Program-made: the position numbers and the translations under genes
Part shown: piece after piece, positions 38,561 to 46,388 of the stretch
Numbering within the stretch: the first letter of the stretch is position 1
Layout: every line of letters begins with the position of its first letter
The notes under the pieces: generated by a model
Database searches by the model: none
Seen by the model: only the letters and a program-made list of their open reading frames with translations
Told to the model about the DNA's origin: nothing
From: Streptomyces sp. ATexAB-D23
GTDB taxonomy: Bacteria > Actinomycetota > Actinomycetes > Streptomycetales > Streptomycetaceae
Reading direction: 5' to 3'
NCBI RefSeq assembly: GCF_000373645.1
Contig: NZ_KB892002.1
Span: 434,001 to 498,000, forward strand
DNA: 64,000 nucleotides

Positions 38561-40722
38561 TGCGCACGAGCGAGGAGATCTACCACCGGGTCCGCTGGGA
38601 CGCCCGTTTCGACCCGGCGCGCTTCGTGCTGGGCGTGGCGCAGCGCGGCCGGGAGCCGAAGCGGGTGCCGCTGGACCGGTTCACGCCGGGCGGCGACATC
38701 CCCTGGCACCGGGTCCTCTTCTTCGAGGCGGACGGTGAGCTGGTCTGGGACCGGGCGACGGGCACGGACCGCATCGACGCGACGGACGCGGGCCGGATAC
38801 GGGAGCCGCGCCACCTGCCGTCCCCTTACTTCACGGCCCGCGCCCCGCACACGTACTCGCCGACGACCGGCGCGTGGGAACGGGCGGAGGCCGGGGTCGC
38901 GGGGCCTTCGGGTCCGCTGACGGTCCTCACCTGGAACACGCTCTGGGACCGCTACGACAGCGACCGCATCGACACCGCCCGCCGCCGTCCCCTGCTCACC
39001 GAGGCCCTGCGCGCGGCGGACGCGGACGTCATCGCGCTCCAGGAGGTGGAGCCCGCGCTGCTCGCGCTGCTGCTGGCCTGCGACTGGATACGCGAGGGCT
39101 ACGCGCTCGCCACCGACCCGTCCGGCCACGACGTCCCGGACCACGGCCTGCTGCTGCTCAGCCGCCTGCCGGTGAGCGAGGCGGCCGTGCACGTGCTGGG
39201 CCCGCACAAGGCGGTCGCGGCAGTGGTCGTCGAGACGGCGGACGGCCCCGTGACGGTGGCGGTCACCCACCTCAGCAGCGACCACTCCCCCGACGGGGCG
39301 GCCCGCCGCGAAAGCGAACTGGCCGAGCTGGCAACGGGGTTGGCGGCGGTGTCGGGCGAACTCGTGCTCGTCGGCGACTTCAACGACGGCGGCGACCATC
39401 CGCAGACCCGGCTCGCGATGGCGGACGCGTGGACGGAGACGCACGGCCCCGCCGACGACACCCCCACCTTCGACCCGTCGGCCAACCCCCTCGCCGCGGT
39501 CTCCTCCCTCTCGGGCCGCGTCTCCCGCCTGGACCGGGTGCTGCTGCGCACGGACCGGCTGCGGGCGCGTACGGCGACGCTGTGGGGGGAGGCGCCGGGA
39601 CCGGGCGGTCTGTACGTCTCCGACCACTACGGGGTACGGGTGGAGCTGGCCGCGCCCTCCGCGCAGGCCGAAGAGGTCACGGACCGCGTCGCGTCGGCGC
39701 TTCCCGGGGCGCGCGTGCACCTCGTGGGCTCCCGGCGCATGGGCTGCGCACGCCCCGGCGCGGACCTGGACCTGTTGGCGGCGCTGCCGGACCTCTCCGG
39801 CGTACGGGACCGGCTCGCCACCGCCTTCCCGGAGGCGCGGGGCCTGCGCGAGGTCACGGGCGCCCGGGTGCCGGGGCTGCGCTGGTACGTGGACGGCCTG
39901 CGGGTGGACCTGGTCACCGTGGCGACGGGAGCCGTGCCCCCGGCCGAGGCGGTGGCGCGCCGGGCGGAGCTGGGCGAGGCGGCGGCGGTCGCACTGAGCG
40001 CGGTGAGCGACGCGGAGGCGGTGCTCCTGGCGGCGGAGCCGCACCGGGAGGCGTTCACCGCGCTCGCCCGGGAGGTCAAGGAGTGGGCGGCGGCCAGGGG
40101 TCTGGACTCCGCCCCGTGCGGCGGCCTCCCGGGCATCGCCTGGGCGCTCCTCGCCGCCCGCACCGCGCATGAGGGGGGCGGCCTCCGGGACTTCTTCGCG
40201 ACGTGGGCGGCGTGGGACTGGCGCGACCCGGTGGGCGAGGGCCCGGCGGACGGCCACCCGGTCACGGTGTACACGCCGACGTCCCCGGTCCGCTCGTGCA
40301 CGACACAGGTCTCTCCGGCCGGCCGCGACCTGCTCACGGCGGAGCTGTTGCGGGCGTGGGAGATCCTGGACACGGCGGACGCGGACGCCCGCGACCGGCT
40401 CTGTGCGCCCCCACCGCTCACCGAGCACCGCGCGTGGGCCCTGGCGGCAGCCGCCCCCTCCGAGGAGGGCCGCCTGCGCGGCCGCCTCCTCGCCCTCACC
40501 ACCGCGTTGTCCGAGGCGGGGGCACCGGACGCCCGGATCTGGCCGCGCGTCCAGCCGGCGGGCAGCCGCACGGGCTACGCGATCGGCCTGGGCGCGACGC
40601 CCCCGGAGGCGCACCGGCTGGCGGAGATCGGGGCGGAGGTACTGCGCGGCCTCACAGCCGCATCGCTGACACCCCTGCCGCTTCCTCCCCTCACGGATCT
40701 CGAGGCGCATGACGCCCCTTGA
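38560..40722 (+). CDS. DUF504 (MJ1316) - EEP phosphatase/nuclease - nucleotidyltransferase RNA-repair protein
   Basis: Three-part protein of 720 residues. Residues about 1-85 are a DUF504/MJ1316 RNA-end domain (SEEIYHRVRWDARFDPARFV, PWHRVLFFEADGELVWDR). About 125-365 form an endonuclease/exonuclease/phosphatase fold (VLTWNTLWDRYDSD, VIALQEVEPALL, LVGDFNDGGDHPQTR, SRLDRVLL, SDHYGVRVEL). About 370-600 hold a poly(A)-polymerase-like nucleotidyltransferase with GS-RRMGCARPGADLDLL and VDLVTVATG as the metal-binding pattern, then a helical part. It starts at ATG 38560 within the stop of the ligase-kinase gene. Together they carry the activities expected to process, heal and seal RNA ends; this is inferred from the domains, and the substrate is unknown. 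Confidence 0.85.
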   Translation: MRTSEEIYHRVRWDARFDPARFVLGVAQRGREPKRVPLDRFTPGGDIPWHRVLFFEADGELVWDRATGTDRIDATDAGRIREPRHLPSPYFTARAPHTYSPTTGAWERAEAGVAGPSGPLTVLTWNTLWDRYDSDRIDTARRRPLLTEALRAADADVIALQEVEPALLALLLACDWIREGYALATDPSGHDVPDHGLLLLSRLPVSEAAVHVLGPHKAVAAVVVETADGPVTVAVTHLSSDHSPDGAARRESELAELATGLAAVSGELVLVGDFNDGGDHPQTRLAMADAWTETHGPADDTPTFDPSANPLAAVSSLSGRVSRLDRVLLRTDRLRARTATLWGEAPGPGGLYVSDHYGVRVELAAPSAQAEEVTDRVASALPGARVHLVGSRRMGCARPGADLDLLAALPDLSGVRDRLATAFPEARGLREVTGARVPGLRWYVDGLRVDLVTVATGAVPPAEAVARRAELGEAAAVALSAVSDAEAVLLAAEPHREAFTALAREVKEWAAARGLDSAPCGGLPGIAWALLAARTAHEGGGLRDFFATWAAWDWRDPVGEGPADGHPVTVYTPTSPVRSCTTQVSPAGRDLLTAELLRAWEILDTADADARDRLCAPPPLTEHRAWALAAAAPSEEGRLRGRLLALTTALSEAGAPDARIWPRVQPAGSRTGYAIGLGATPPEAHRLAEIGAEVLRGLTAASLTPLPLPPLTDLEAHDAP

Positions 40723-40857
40723 ACTGGGGTCAAGCCCCGCATGGCCGTGACTCGTGGAGACCGTTCTATGCGAGTACGTGACTGAATGCCCGCCGCTCTT
40801 GTGGAGCGGGTGGACGCTCCGTAGTTTGCTGACCACATCACACCGGAGGGGACCTCA

Positions 40858-41076
40858 GTGGACGAACTACGCGTGATCGCGGGCGGTCCGTGCAGGAGCG
40901 GTGACGACGACAAGTGCGGGAACGGCGACTGCCCGACCGTGTACGAGACGCAGGACCCCGGGATGTTGGCCATGCAGGGATACGACGTGTCCCACCCGAC
41001 ACCCGATGGCGAATCAGTCGTGTTGATTCCGGAAGAGATCCTGAAGGAGGCGGCCCGTGCCCGTGGATGGCTCTGA
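40858..41076 (+). CDS. Small conserved protein of unknown function (Cys-containing)
   Basis: Protein of 72 residues starting at GTG 40858, preceded by GGAGGGGAC. It has a short Cys pattern (GPCRSG, KCGNGDCPTVYET) near the N terminus and the tail VLIPEEILKEAARARGWL. From memory, similar small proteins lie upstream of DUF6879 genes in streptomycetes. It overlaps the next gene by 20 bases, indicating cotranscription. Function unknown. Confidence 0.8.
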   Translation: MDELRVIAGGPCRSGDDDKCGNGDCPTVYETQDPGMLAMQGYDVSHPTPDGESVVLIPEEILKEAARARGWL

Positions 41077-41593
41077 CTCCGTGCTGCTCGACGGCGACGC
41101 GTGGCAGGCGTACTTCCGCGACTTCAAGCGCTCCGCCTTCCGGCTCGAAGTGCACCAGACGTACACCATGCCCGCCGAGGCTGAGACGGTCCGTGACTTC
41201 CTCGCAGGAGCCGAGCGGCCGGAAGGATTCAACGCGCCGTGGCACCAGACAATCCGGGACCATGCGGTGGCCGGTCGGACGATGACCCGCGCCAAAATCG
41301 TGCACCGTCCGCTCACCCCATACAGCCGGTACCTGTTTGAGTGGTGCATCCCCGACAACGTCGCGGCCGGGGAGGACTATCAGGTAGTCGATTCGACCAA
41401 CCGCCCGAACCCCGGACTGCCTGAACAAGACTTCTGGTTGTTCGACGAATCGACGGTCGTTCACCTCAACTACCGCCCCGACGGAACGCAGATCAATCGA
41501 GAACTGATCCAAGAACCGGACATCGGTAAGTATCTCGCCTGGCGGGATCTCGCACTAGAAAGCGCCGTGCCGTTCAGTGCCTATCGAACCTGA
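41057..41593 (+). CDS. DUF6879 family protein
   Basis: Soluble protein of 178 residues (MPVDGSDSVLLDGDAWQAYF) from GTG 41057. The DUF6879 pattern is visible in FRDFKRSAFRLEVHQTYTMP and FEWCIPDNVAAGEDYQVVD, ending with FWLFDESTVVHLNY. It overlaps the regulator gene after it by 17 bases. This pairing with XRE/DUF5753 regulators is common in streptomycetes and suggests a partner role in a toxin-antitoxin-like or signalling pair; no activity is established that I know of. Confidence 0.85.
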   Translation: MPVDGSDSVLLDGDAWQAYFRDFKRSAFRLEVHQTYTMPAEAETVRDFLAGAERPEGFNAPWHQTIRDHAVAGRTMTRAKIVHRPLTPYSRYLFEWCIPDNVAAGEDYQVVDSTNRPNPGLPEQDFWLFDESTVVHLNYRPDGTQINRELIQEPDIGKYLAWRDLALESAVPFSAYRT

Positions 41594-42434
41594 AGCACAA
41601 GCACGGGAGCGAAAGGATTTGGCGGAGTCCCTGCGGGGACTCCGCCGTGCTTCCGGCCTGAGCGGTGAACGCTTGGCGCTGCGCTGCAACATGAGTCAGA
41701 CGAAAATCAGCCGGATCGAAACCGGCCGAGCGCTGCCCGCAGTGAATGATGTGGAGCGCATCCTGAAAGCTCTTGCGGTCCCTGATGAGGTGGCCGACGA
41801 GCTTCTGCGGCTGGCGCGCCGGGCAAACGTGGATTACGCGTCCTGGCGCGCGTACGCTCGCGTTGGGCTGTACCACAAGCAAGCCGAGTTGAAGGCTCTC
41901 GAATCGTCCTCGCGCGTGATGCGGCACTTCCTGCCGGCCATCCCGACCGGCCTCCTTCACGTCCGTGAGTACGCCGTTGAAACGCTGACGCCCATGGTGC
42001 CCAGCGATCCGGCGAGGGACGTTGCCAGAGCCGTGCAGGCCCGCATGGACCGACAAGCGATCCTCGATGACTGTTCCCGCTCCTTCTGGTTCCTGCTGAC
42101 GGAACAGTCCGTGAAGTGGCAACGGGCGAGTCTCGGAGCCATGGCGGCGCAGTGTGCGCACATGGCGGAGGTCAATCGGAAGCCCAATGTGGAGATTGGG
42201 ATAGTTCCGCAGGGCGTACCGGTTCCGGGTACCCCGATGAATGTCTTCGTCGTCTATGACGACCGCCTGGTGACGGTCGAACTGTTCTCGGGGGAGGTGG
42301 TCATGCGCGACCCTCGCGATATCACCCAGCACCTGAATCTGTTTGATTTGTTCTGGTCACACGCCTTGACGGGCGAAGCCGCTTCAGAGTTCCTGGCCGA
42401 ATCATCGGATGTGTTTATGCGTCAACGCAACTAA
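41577..42434 (+). CDS. XRE-type HTH regulator with DUF5753 domain (Scr1-like)
   Basis: Transcription regulator of 285 residues. The N-terminal HTH (about 10-70) reads LRRASGLSGERLALRCNMSQ then TKISRIETGR. The DUF5753 domain follows (YHKQAELKALESSSRVMRHF, EYAVETLTPMVP, IVPQGVPVPGTPMNVFVVYD). Start is GTG 41577, inside the end of the DUF6879 gene. A DUF397-like small protein is encoded 179 bases downstream. Family knowledge: Scr1/Scr2 of S. coelicolor are this type of pair and behave as a toxin-antitoxin-like system. Confidence 0.92.
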   Translation: MPIEPEAQARERKDLAESLRGLRRASGLSGERLALRCNMSQTKISRIETGRALPAVNDVERILKALAVPDEVADELLRLARRANVDYASWRAYARVGLYHKQAELKALESSSRVMRHFLPAIPTGLLHVREYAVETLTPMVPSDPARDVARAVQARMDRQAILDDCSRSFWFLLTEQSVKWQRASLGAMAAQCAHMAEVNRKPNVEIGIVPQGVPVPGTPMNVFVVYDDRLVTVELFSGEVVMRDPRDITQHLNLFDLFWSHALTGEAASEFLAESSDVFMRQRN

Positions 42435-42613
42435 CTCTTTCTCGGCCCTCGTTGGGGCCTGACTATGGACTCATGGAGAGTGAAGGACCCGGTATCTCGG
42501 TGGTCTACAAGCTCCGCCACACGGCTTGAGACGGCCTCTCTCCTCCATGACTTCCGCCCGGCACGGGCGGGGGGCAGTCCTGTCTTTGGGCTGTCGTCCA
42601 TCCAGGAAGGCAC

Positions 42614-42835
42614 ATGATGAACGAGCTGTACGAACTCTCCATCTCCGAGAACGCCGTGTTCAACAAAGCATGCGGTGGCCCCTGCACCGAAGGGTGCGTA
42701 ACCCTCACCAAGATCGGTGAGAACGCCTGGGCGCTGGGCGACAGCAAGAAGCCTGACATGTCGCCTCTGCGCTTCACCACCGAGGAGCTGAACGCGGCTG
42801 GTATCGACCCGGCCCGCTTCACCGTCTCCGCCTGA
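42614..42835 (+). CDS. DUF397-like small protein
   Basis: Protein of 73 residues (MMNELYELSISENAVFNKAC) after the ribosome site AGGAAGG. The segment GCVTLTKIGENAWALGDSKK followed by PDMSPLRFTTEEL fits the DUF397 form, in which DSK is followed by a conserved F-T/S-x-E. DUF397 proteins are the usual small partners of XRE/DUF5753 regulators such as the gene just upstream. The second ATG (42617) is an equally possible start. Confidence 0.82.
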   Translation: MMNELYELSISENAVFNKACGGPCTEGCVTLTKIGENAWALGDSKKPDMSPLRFTTEELNAAGIDPARFTVSA

Positions 42836-42941
42836 CGGACACCTCATCTCCGACTGGTCTCCGTCCACGCCAACAGGCGGAGACCGGTCGGGCCCTACTC
42901 CCCTTGCACAACTCCCTTGCATACCCGAAGGGGAACCAGCC

Positions 42942-43427
42942 GTGCACCACCATGGGTATCTGTGGACCGGTTCCAGAGAACGGCTCGACCGGGAAGGAGA
43001 CCGGCGGCCCCCGCACCTCAATCCGCCTCCCCTGCCGGCCGGCGAGGACGACAAGGATGGGCACAAGCTCAATCAGCGCTACCGAGAAGCCGCGTCCGAG
43101 TTCCGCTCGGGTGACCTGCCTCCGATGGAAACGGCCCTCTGGCTCATGAAGCCCCCCGCTCTGATCCGAGGGACATGGGACGAGCCAAAGGAAGCTGCCG
43201 AATGGCTTGGGGAACAGCTTGCCGAGTACGCCCCCCGGTTCATGTCCGGCGCTGACCGTGACAGTAATCGCCTTGCGATACTGGTCGGCTCCGTCGCCGA
43301 ACAGCTGGGCCGGGGCGGAGATGCGTCACACGGCTTCTACCTCGAACGGCCCTCGTTCCTCTCTCTGGCCCTGGTGTCCTGCTCCCCGAACCGCACCGCC
43401 CCGGAACTGGGCTGCCCGCTTCGGTAG
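42942..43427 (+). CDS. Conserved streptomycete protein of unknown function
   Basis: Protein of 161 residues from GTG 42942 (MHHHGYLWTGSRERLDREGD), preceded by AAGGGGAACC. It has no signal or membrane segment. Conserved-looking blocks are RRPPHLNPPPLPAGEDDKDG, YREAASEFRSGDLPPMETAL and FYLERPSFLSLALVSCSPN, ending in CPLR. It lies in the same direction as the Scr-like module and is likely part of it. I do not recognise a function. Confidence 0.72.
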   Translation: MHHHGYLWTGSRERLDREGDRRPPHLNPPPLPAGEDDKDGHKLNQRYREAASEFRSGDLPPMETALWLMKPPALIRGTWDEPKEAAEWLGEQLAEYAPRFMSGADRDSNRLAILVGSVAEQLGRGGDASHGFYLERPSFLSLALVSCSPNRTAPELGCPLR

Positions 43428-43577
43428 GTCCACGCAGCAACAAAGCTCCGGCCCATTCTGGCCGGTAGCCGAAGTGATCCGGCCATTCGCCTCGATCCGG
43501 TCACCTGCCGTGCACCGGAGTGGAAGTCTCCCCGAGGGCCGGATTCGGCCGGTCCACGACTACCAGTCTGGGGAACC

Positions 43578-44297
43578 GTGAGACGTATCGTCACCGCCTT
43601 AGCAGCCATGTTCGCTCTCCTCGTCACTCCGCTGATCGCCGGATCGCCCGCCCAGGCCGCCGACTGGCCGGGGAGCTGTACCACCTCCTACAGCGGACCG
43701 CTGGGCGTCGCGACCTGTACCGGAGTCGCCCCGGCGACCAAGTGGCAGGCGATCGATGTCTGTGCCCTGTTCATACCGGGCGTGCTGCTGCCCTACGAGT
43801 ACTGGGCAGGGGGCAATACGGTCACCGGGAACGGCACATCGACGGTGGTGTGCGGCATCGGTGAGTACGCGGAGAACCATGTCCGTGCGGTCATCCTGGC
43901 CGACGGCCGGGTGCACACCCCGATCGTGGGCTGGGGCGGCAAGTGCGTCGACGTGGCCGGCGCATCGGCGCAGAACGCCGCCGCCGTCCAGCTCTACGAC
44001 TGCAACAACACCACCGCGCAGGACTGGGCCCTGGCCTCCGACGGAACCCTGCGCGCCCTGGGCAAGTGCCTCAATGTGCAGCAGGGCAACACGGCCAACG
44101 GCACCAAGGTCGAGCTGTACGACTGCCGCGCGGGCTGGGATTCCGAGCAGTGGCAGTACCGGACCGACGGCTCCCTGATGAACACCCAGTCCGGCCGGTG
44201 CCTGGACGCACCTGACAACACCACGGCCAACAAGACCCGGCTCCAGATCTGGGACTGCAACGGCAACGCCAACCAGCACTGGACGATGACGGCCTGA
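43578..44297 (+). CDS. Secreted ricin B-type lectin-domain protein
   Basis: Exported protein of 239 residues from GTG 43578. The signal peptide MRRIVTALAAMFALLVTPLI ends at an AQA-A cleavage site near residue 28. Residues about 29-105 form a Cys-containing domain (SCTTSYSGPLGVATCTGVAP) that I do not recognise. Residues about 110-239 are a ricin-type beta-trefoil with three repeats (CVDVAGASAQNAAAVQLYDC, CLNVQQGNTANGTKVELYDC, CLDAPDNTTANKTRLQIWDC) and QxW-type motifs (QDWAL, EQWQY, QHWTM). It likely binds carbohydrates outside the cell. No catalytic domain is evident. Confidence 0.9.
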   Translation: MRRIVTALAAMFALLVTPLIAGSPAQAADWPGSCTTSYSGPLGVATCTGVAPATKWQAIDVCALFIPGVLLPYEYWAGGNTVTGNGTSTVVCGIGEYAENHVRAVILADGRVHTPIVGWGGKCVDVAGASAQNAAAVQLYDCNNTTAQDWALASDGTLRALGKCLNVQQGNTANGTKVELYDCRAGWDSEQWQYRTDGSLMNTQSGRCLDAPDNTTANKTRLQIWDCNGNANQHWTMTA

Positions 44298-44360
44298 CCC
44301 ACCGCCGGCCGTCAACGCATCCATGCCGCCCGGTGCGAGCGGTCGCGACGGTGCCGGGGT

Positions 44361-44390
44361 GCGGGTGGTGCCGGGGTGTCGGTGCCACCC
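44361..44390. terminator. Hairpin between convergent lectin and DUF397 genes
   Basis: CGGGTGG (44361-44367) pairs with CCACCCG (44384-44390), with further pairing inside. It lies in the 131-base gap between two convergent genes and can end transcription from either side. Confidence 0.5.
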
Positions 44391-44428
44391 GCGCCCGCGT
44401 TCCGCGACTGCGGACGGTTGATCCGGCG

Positions 44429-44638
44429 CTAGCAGTCGGCAGCGTACGAGACGAACCCCGCCCACGCGGTCTCGCCGAAGGCGAGCTGCGGTACGGACAG
44501 GTCCTTCGAGTCACGGACGCGCACCGAGCCGGGCGCAGCCGCGACCTCGACGCACTCGTTGCTGTTGCCGTTGTCGCTGTAGCTGCTCTTGACCCACTTC
44601 AGCCGAGAAGCGCCGCTGCCAGAGGTCCTGATGATCAT
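44429..44638 (-). CDS. DUF397 protein (Scr2-like)
   Basis: Protein of 69 residues (MIIRTSGSGASRLKWVKSSY) with the classic DUF397 pattern WVKSSYSDNGNSNECVEVA, VRVRDSKD and AWAGFVSYA. Its ATG lies inside the end of the upstream regulator gene (4-base overlap), so the two are translationally coupled. Family knowledge: the small partner in Scr1/Scr2-type pairs, reported to be toxic or activating in S. coelicolor. Confidence 0.93.
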   Translation of the reverse strand: MIIRTSGSGASRLKWVKSSYSDNGNSNECVEVAAAPGSVRVRDSKDLSVPQLAFGETAWAGFVSYAADC

Positions 44639-45516
44639 GTCTCTCCCAGTACTTGCTCGATGTAGGCCCGCGACTCCCGGGGCGTGAGAGCCTGCGCCCG
44701 CATGATCCCACTTCGCAACTCGATGATGCGCACATGCTTTGGGTCAGCGACCGGACGGCTGCCGAACTCCCCTTCGGAACGCCCAACCGCCGAACCGTCC
44801 TTGAACTTCAGCACTTCCATCACGCCACCCATTCCCGCGTGGTCCTCGCGATTGGTCGGCATCACCTGGATCTCGACGTTCCGCAACTCCCCCACCTCCA
44901 GCAGGTGTTCGAGCTGGCGTCGCAGCACCATTCTGCCCCCGAGAGGGCGCCGAAGCGTTGCTTCTTCCTGCACAAAGCTGAGCTCCGGCACAGGTGAACG
45001 GCTGAAGATGGACTTTCGAGCCATACGAGCAGCTACCAGCCCCTCCACCTCGTCGGACGAGAAGGCGGGCCGACGCATCCCGAAGAGCGCCCGCGCGTAC
45101 TCCTCCGTCTGCAACAGCCCGTGGATGTTGTGGCTCCCGTAAGCCGATAGCTCGACGGCCTGGGCCTCCATCTTGGCCAGCTCACGCATCTTCTTCGGGT
45201 ACCGCACAGCCGCCAGGTCCTGCTTCATCGCGGCGATCTTCCCGCCCGCCTCGCACACCCCGTCCGCCACGTCCAGGTACTCCGGGCGGGGAATCCGCCT
45301 GCCGCCCTCCACCTTGTAGATCAGGTTCTCCCCGTAACCCAGCCGCGTCCCGAACTCCGCCGCCGTCAGACCCGCCGCCTCCCGCCACGCCCTGAGCTGG
45401 CGGCCCACGGCGGCGATCACCGCGACACCCGACTCGTCGTCGGGGTCGACGTCCCAGCCAGGTTCGTCCGCCCCGGCGTCGGCCTGCCGCTCCATGCCGA
45501 TCTCATCCACACTCAT
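44635..45516 (-). CDS. XRE-type HTH regulator with DUF5753 domain (Scr1-like)
   Basis: Regulator of 293 residues. The HTH (about 30-90) reads LRAWREAAGLTAAEFGTRLG then YGENLIYKVEGGRRIPRPEY. The DUF5753 domain follows (AVELSAYGSHNIHGLLQTEE, YARALFGMRRPAFSSDEVEG, VMPTNREDHAGMGGVMEVLK). It overlaps the DUF397 gene by four bases and is divergent from a HATPase protein gene, a common streptomycete trio. It is distinct in sequence from the second Scr1-like protein at 41577. Confidence 0.94.
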   Translation of the reverse strand: MSVDEIGMERQADAGADEPGWDVDPDDESGVAVIAAVGRQLRAWREAAGLTAAEFGTRLGYGENLIYKVEGGRRIPRPEYLDVADGVCEAGGKIAAMKQDLAAVRYPKKMRELAKMEAQAVELSAYGSHNIHGLLQTEEYARALFGMRRPAFSSDEVEGLVAARMARKSIFSRSPVPELSFVQEEATLRRPLGGRMVLRRQLEHLLEVGELRNVEIQVMPTNREDHAGMGGVMEVLKFKDGSAVGRSEGEFGSRPVADPKHVRIIELRSGIMRAQALTPRESRAYIEQVLGET

Positions 45517-45677
45517 CCGTGCCCCGCCTCCCGCGCGTGCCGTTCTTCCTCAACCGTGTACGTCCCCCGGCCGTCACCCCGTACAGCGGGGACAACGCTG
45601 GACAAGCTCGGGACAATGACCGTACGTAAGCGCCGAGTCACTGTGCACGGTACGCACGCGCGGCCACCCTGAGTGAC

Positions 45678-46103
45678 GTGAATCGAGAAATCACCCGAAC
45701 CGAACTTCCCGCTCCCGCGCGCGAGTTCGCCGTGCAGCTCTCCCCCACGCGCCGGGGCGCACGGCTCGCCCGGCTGCTCACCACGGCGCATCTGGGCGAC
45801 TGGGGGCTCCCCACCGAAACGGCCGCGCACATCGTGGCCGAGCTGGCCGCCAACGCCGCCGCGCACGGGCGCGTGCCGGGCCGGGACTTCCGGCTGAGTC
45901 TCACCGTGAGTGATGGGTCGCGGCTGCGGATCGAGCTGACCGACACCCGGGGCGACCGGCTGCCCATGCCCGACTCCCCGGGTCCGTACGCGGAGAGCGG
46001 GCGCGGTCTGCTCATCGTCGAGGCGCTGGCGGACCGCTGGGGCGTCGTGGAGGGACCGGTGCCCCGTAAAACGGTGTGGGCCGAGCTCGACCTCGTACCG
46101 TGA
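45678..46103 (+). CDS. HATPase_c_2 ATP-binding protein (anti-sigma-factor-like)
   Basis: Protein of 141 residues from GTG 45678. It has the GHKL ATPase N-box VAELAANAAAHGRVPGR and the DTRGDRLPMP and GRGLLIVEALADRWGV boxes of RsbW/SpoIIAB-like proteins. Such proteins bind or phosphorylate anti-anti-sigma factors or act with XRE/DUF397 neighbours. It lies divergent to the DUF397 module with 161 bases between, a shared control region. Confidence 0.88.
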   Translation: MNREITRTELPAPAREFAVQLSPTRRGARLARLLTTAHLGDWGLPTETAAHIVAELAANAAAHGRVPGRDFRLSLTVSDGSRLRIELTDTRGDRLPMPDSPGPYAESGRGLLIVEALADRWGVVEGPVPRKTVWAELDLVP

Positions 46104-46234
46104 CGGACCCCACCGCGTCGCGGCCGGCCGCGTCCCGGGCCACCGGGTCGCGGTCCTCCACGACGTAAGAAAGGCTTTTAAAGAACCCGGGAAAGAACCA
46201 GAACCAACCCCACCCCACCCCGCTCTGACCTGCA

Positions 46235-46250
46235 TCACTCGCGCGAGTGA
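46235..46250. promoter_or_regulatory. Perfect 16-base palindrome TCACTCGCGCGAGTGA
   Basis: A perfect dyad about 140 bases upstream of the HTH gene at 46389, inside the 285-base gap after the HATPase gene. A possible -10 TATGCT follows at about 46293. It looks like an operator for a dimeric regulator; the regulator is unknown, but XRE-type proteins are encoded nearby. Confidence 0.5.
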
Positions 46251-46388
46251 ACTAGGCCAACTGGGCTGGATTCGCCACGGGTTGCCTGGCATATGCTCGC
46301 CGCGACAACCCCAGAACATGAAACGGCCCCCGGCGAGACACCAATCTCGGCCGAGGGCCTGACCAACGAGGAAGAAAGCACCTTCCTG

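Noticed and set aside
36682..40722. One continuous 1,346-residue frame covering both RNA-repair genes
   Set aside because: Only the part from 38560 is coding; the upstream part is out of frame with the ligase motifs and reads as Arg/Pro-rich noise.
37798..40836. A 1,012-residue minus-strand frame over the RNA-repair genes
   Set aside because: Antisense shadow: no ribosome site, low-complexity Arg/Gly/Ala sequence, no domain.
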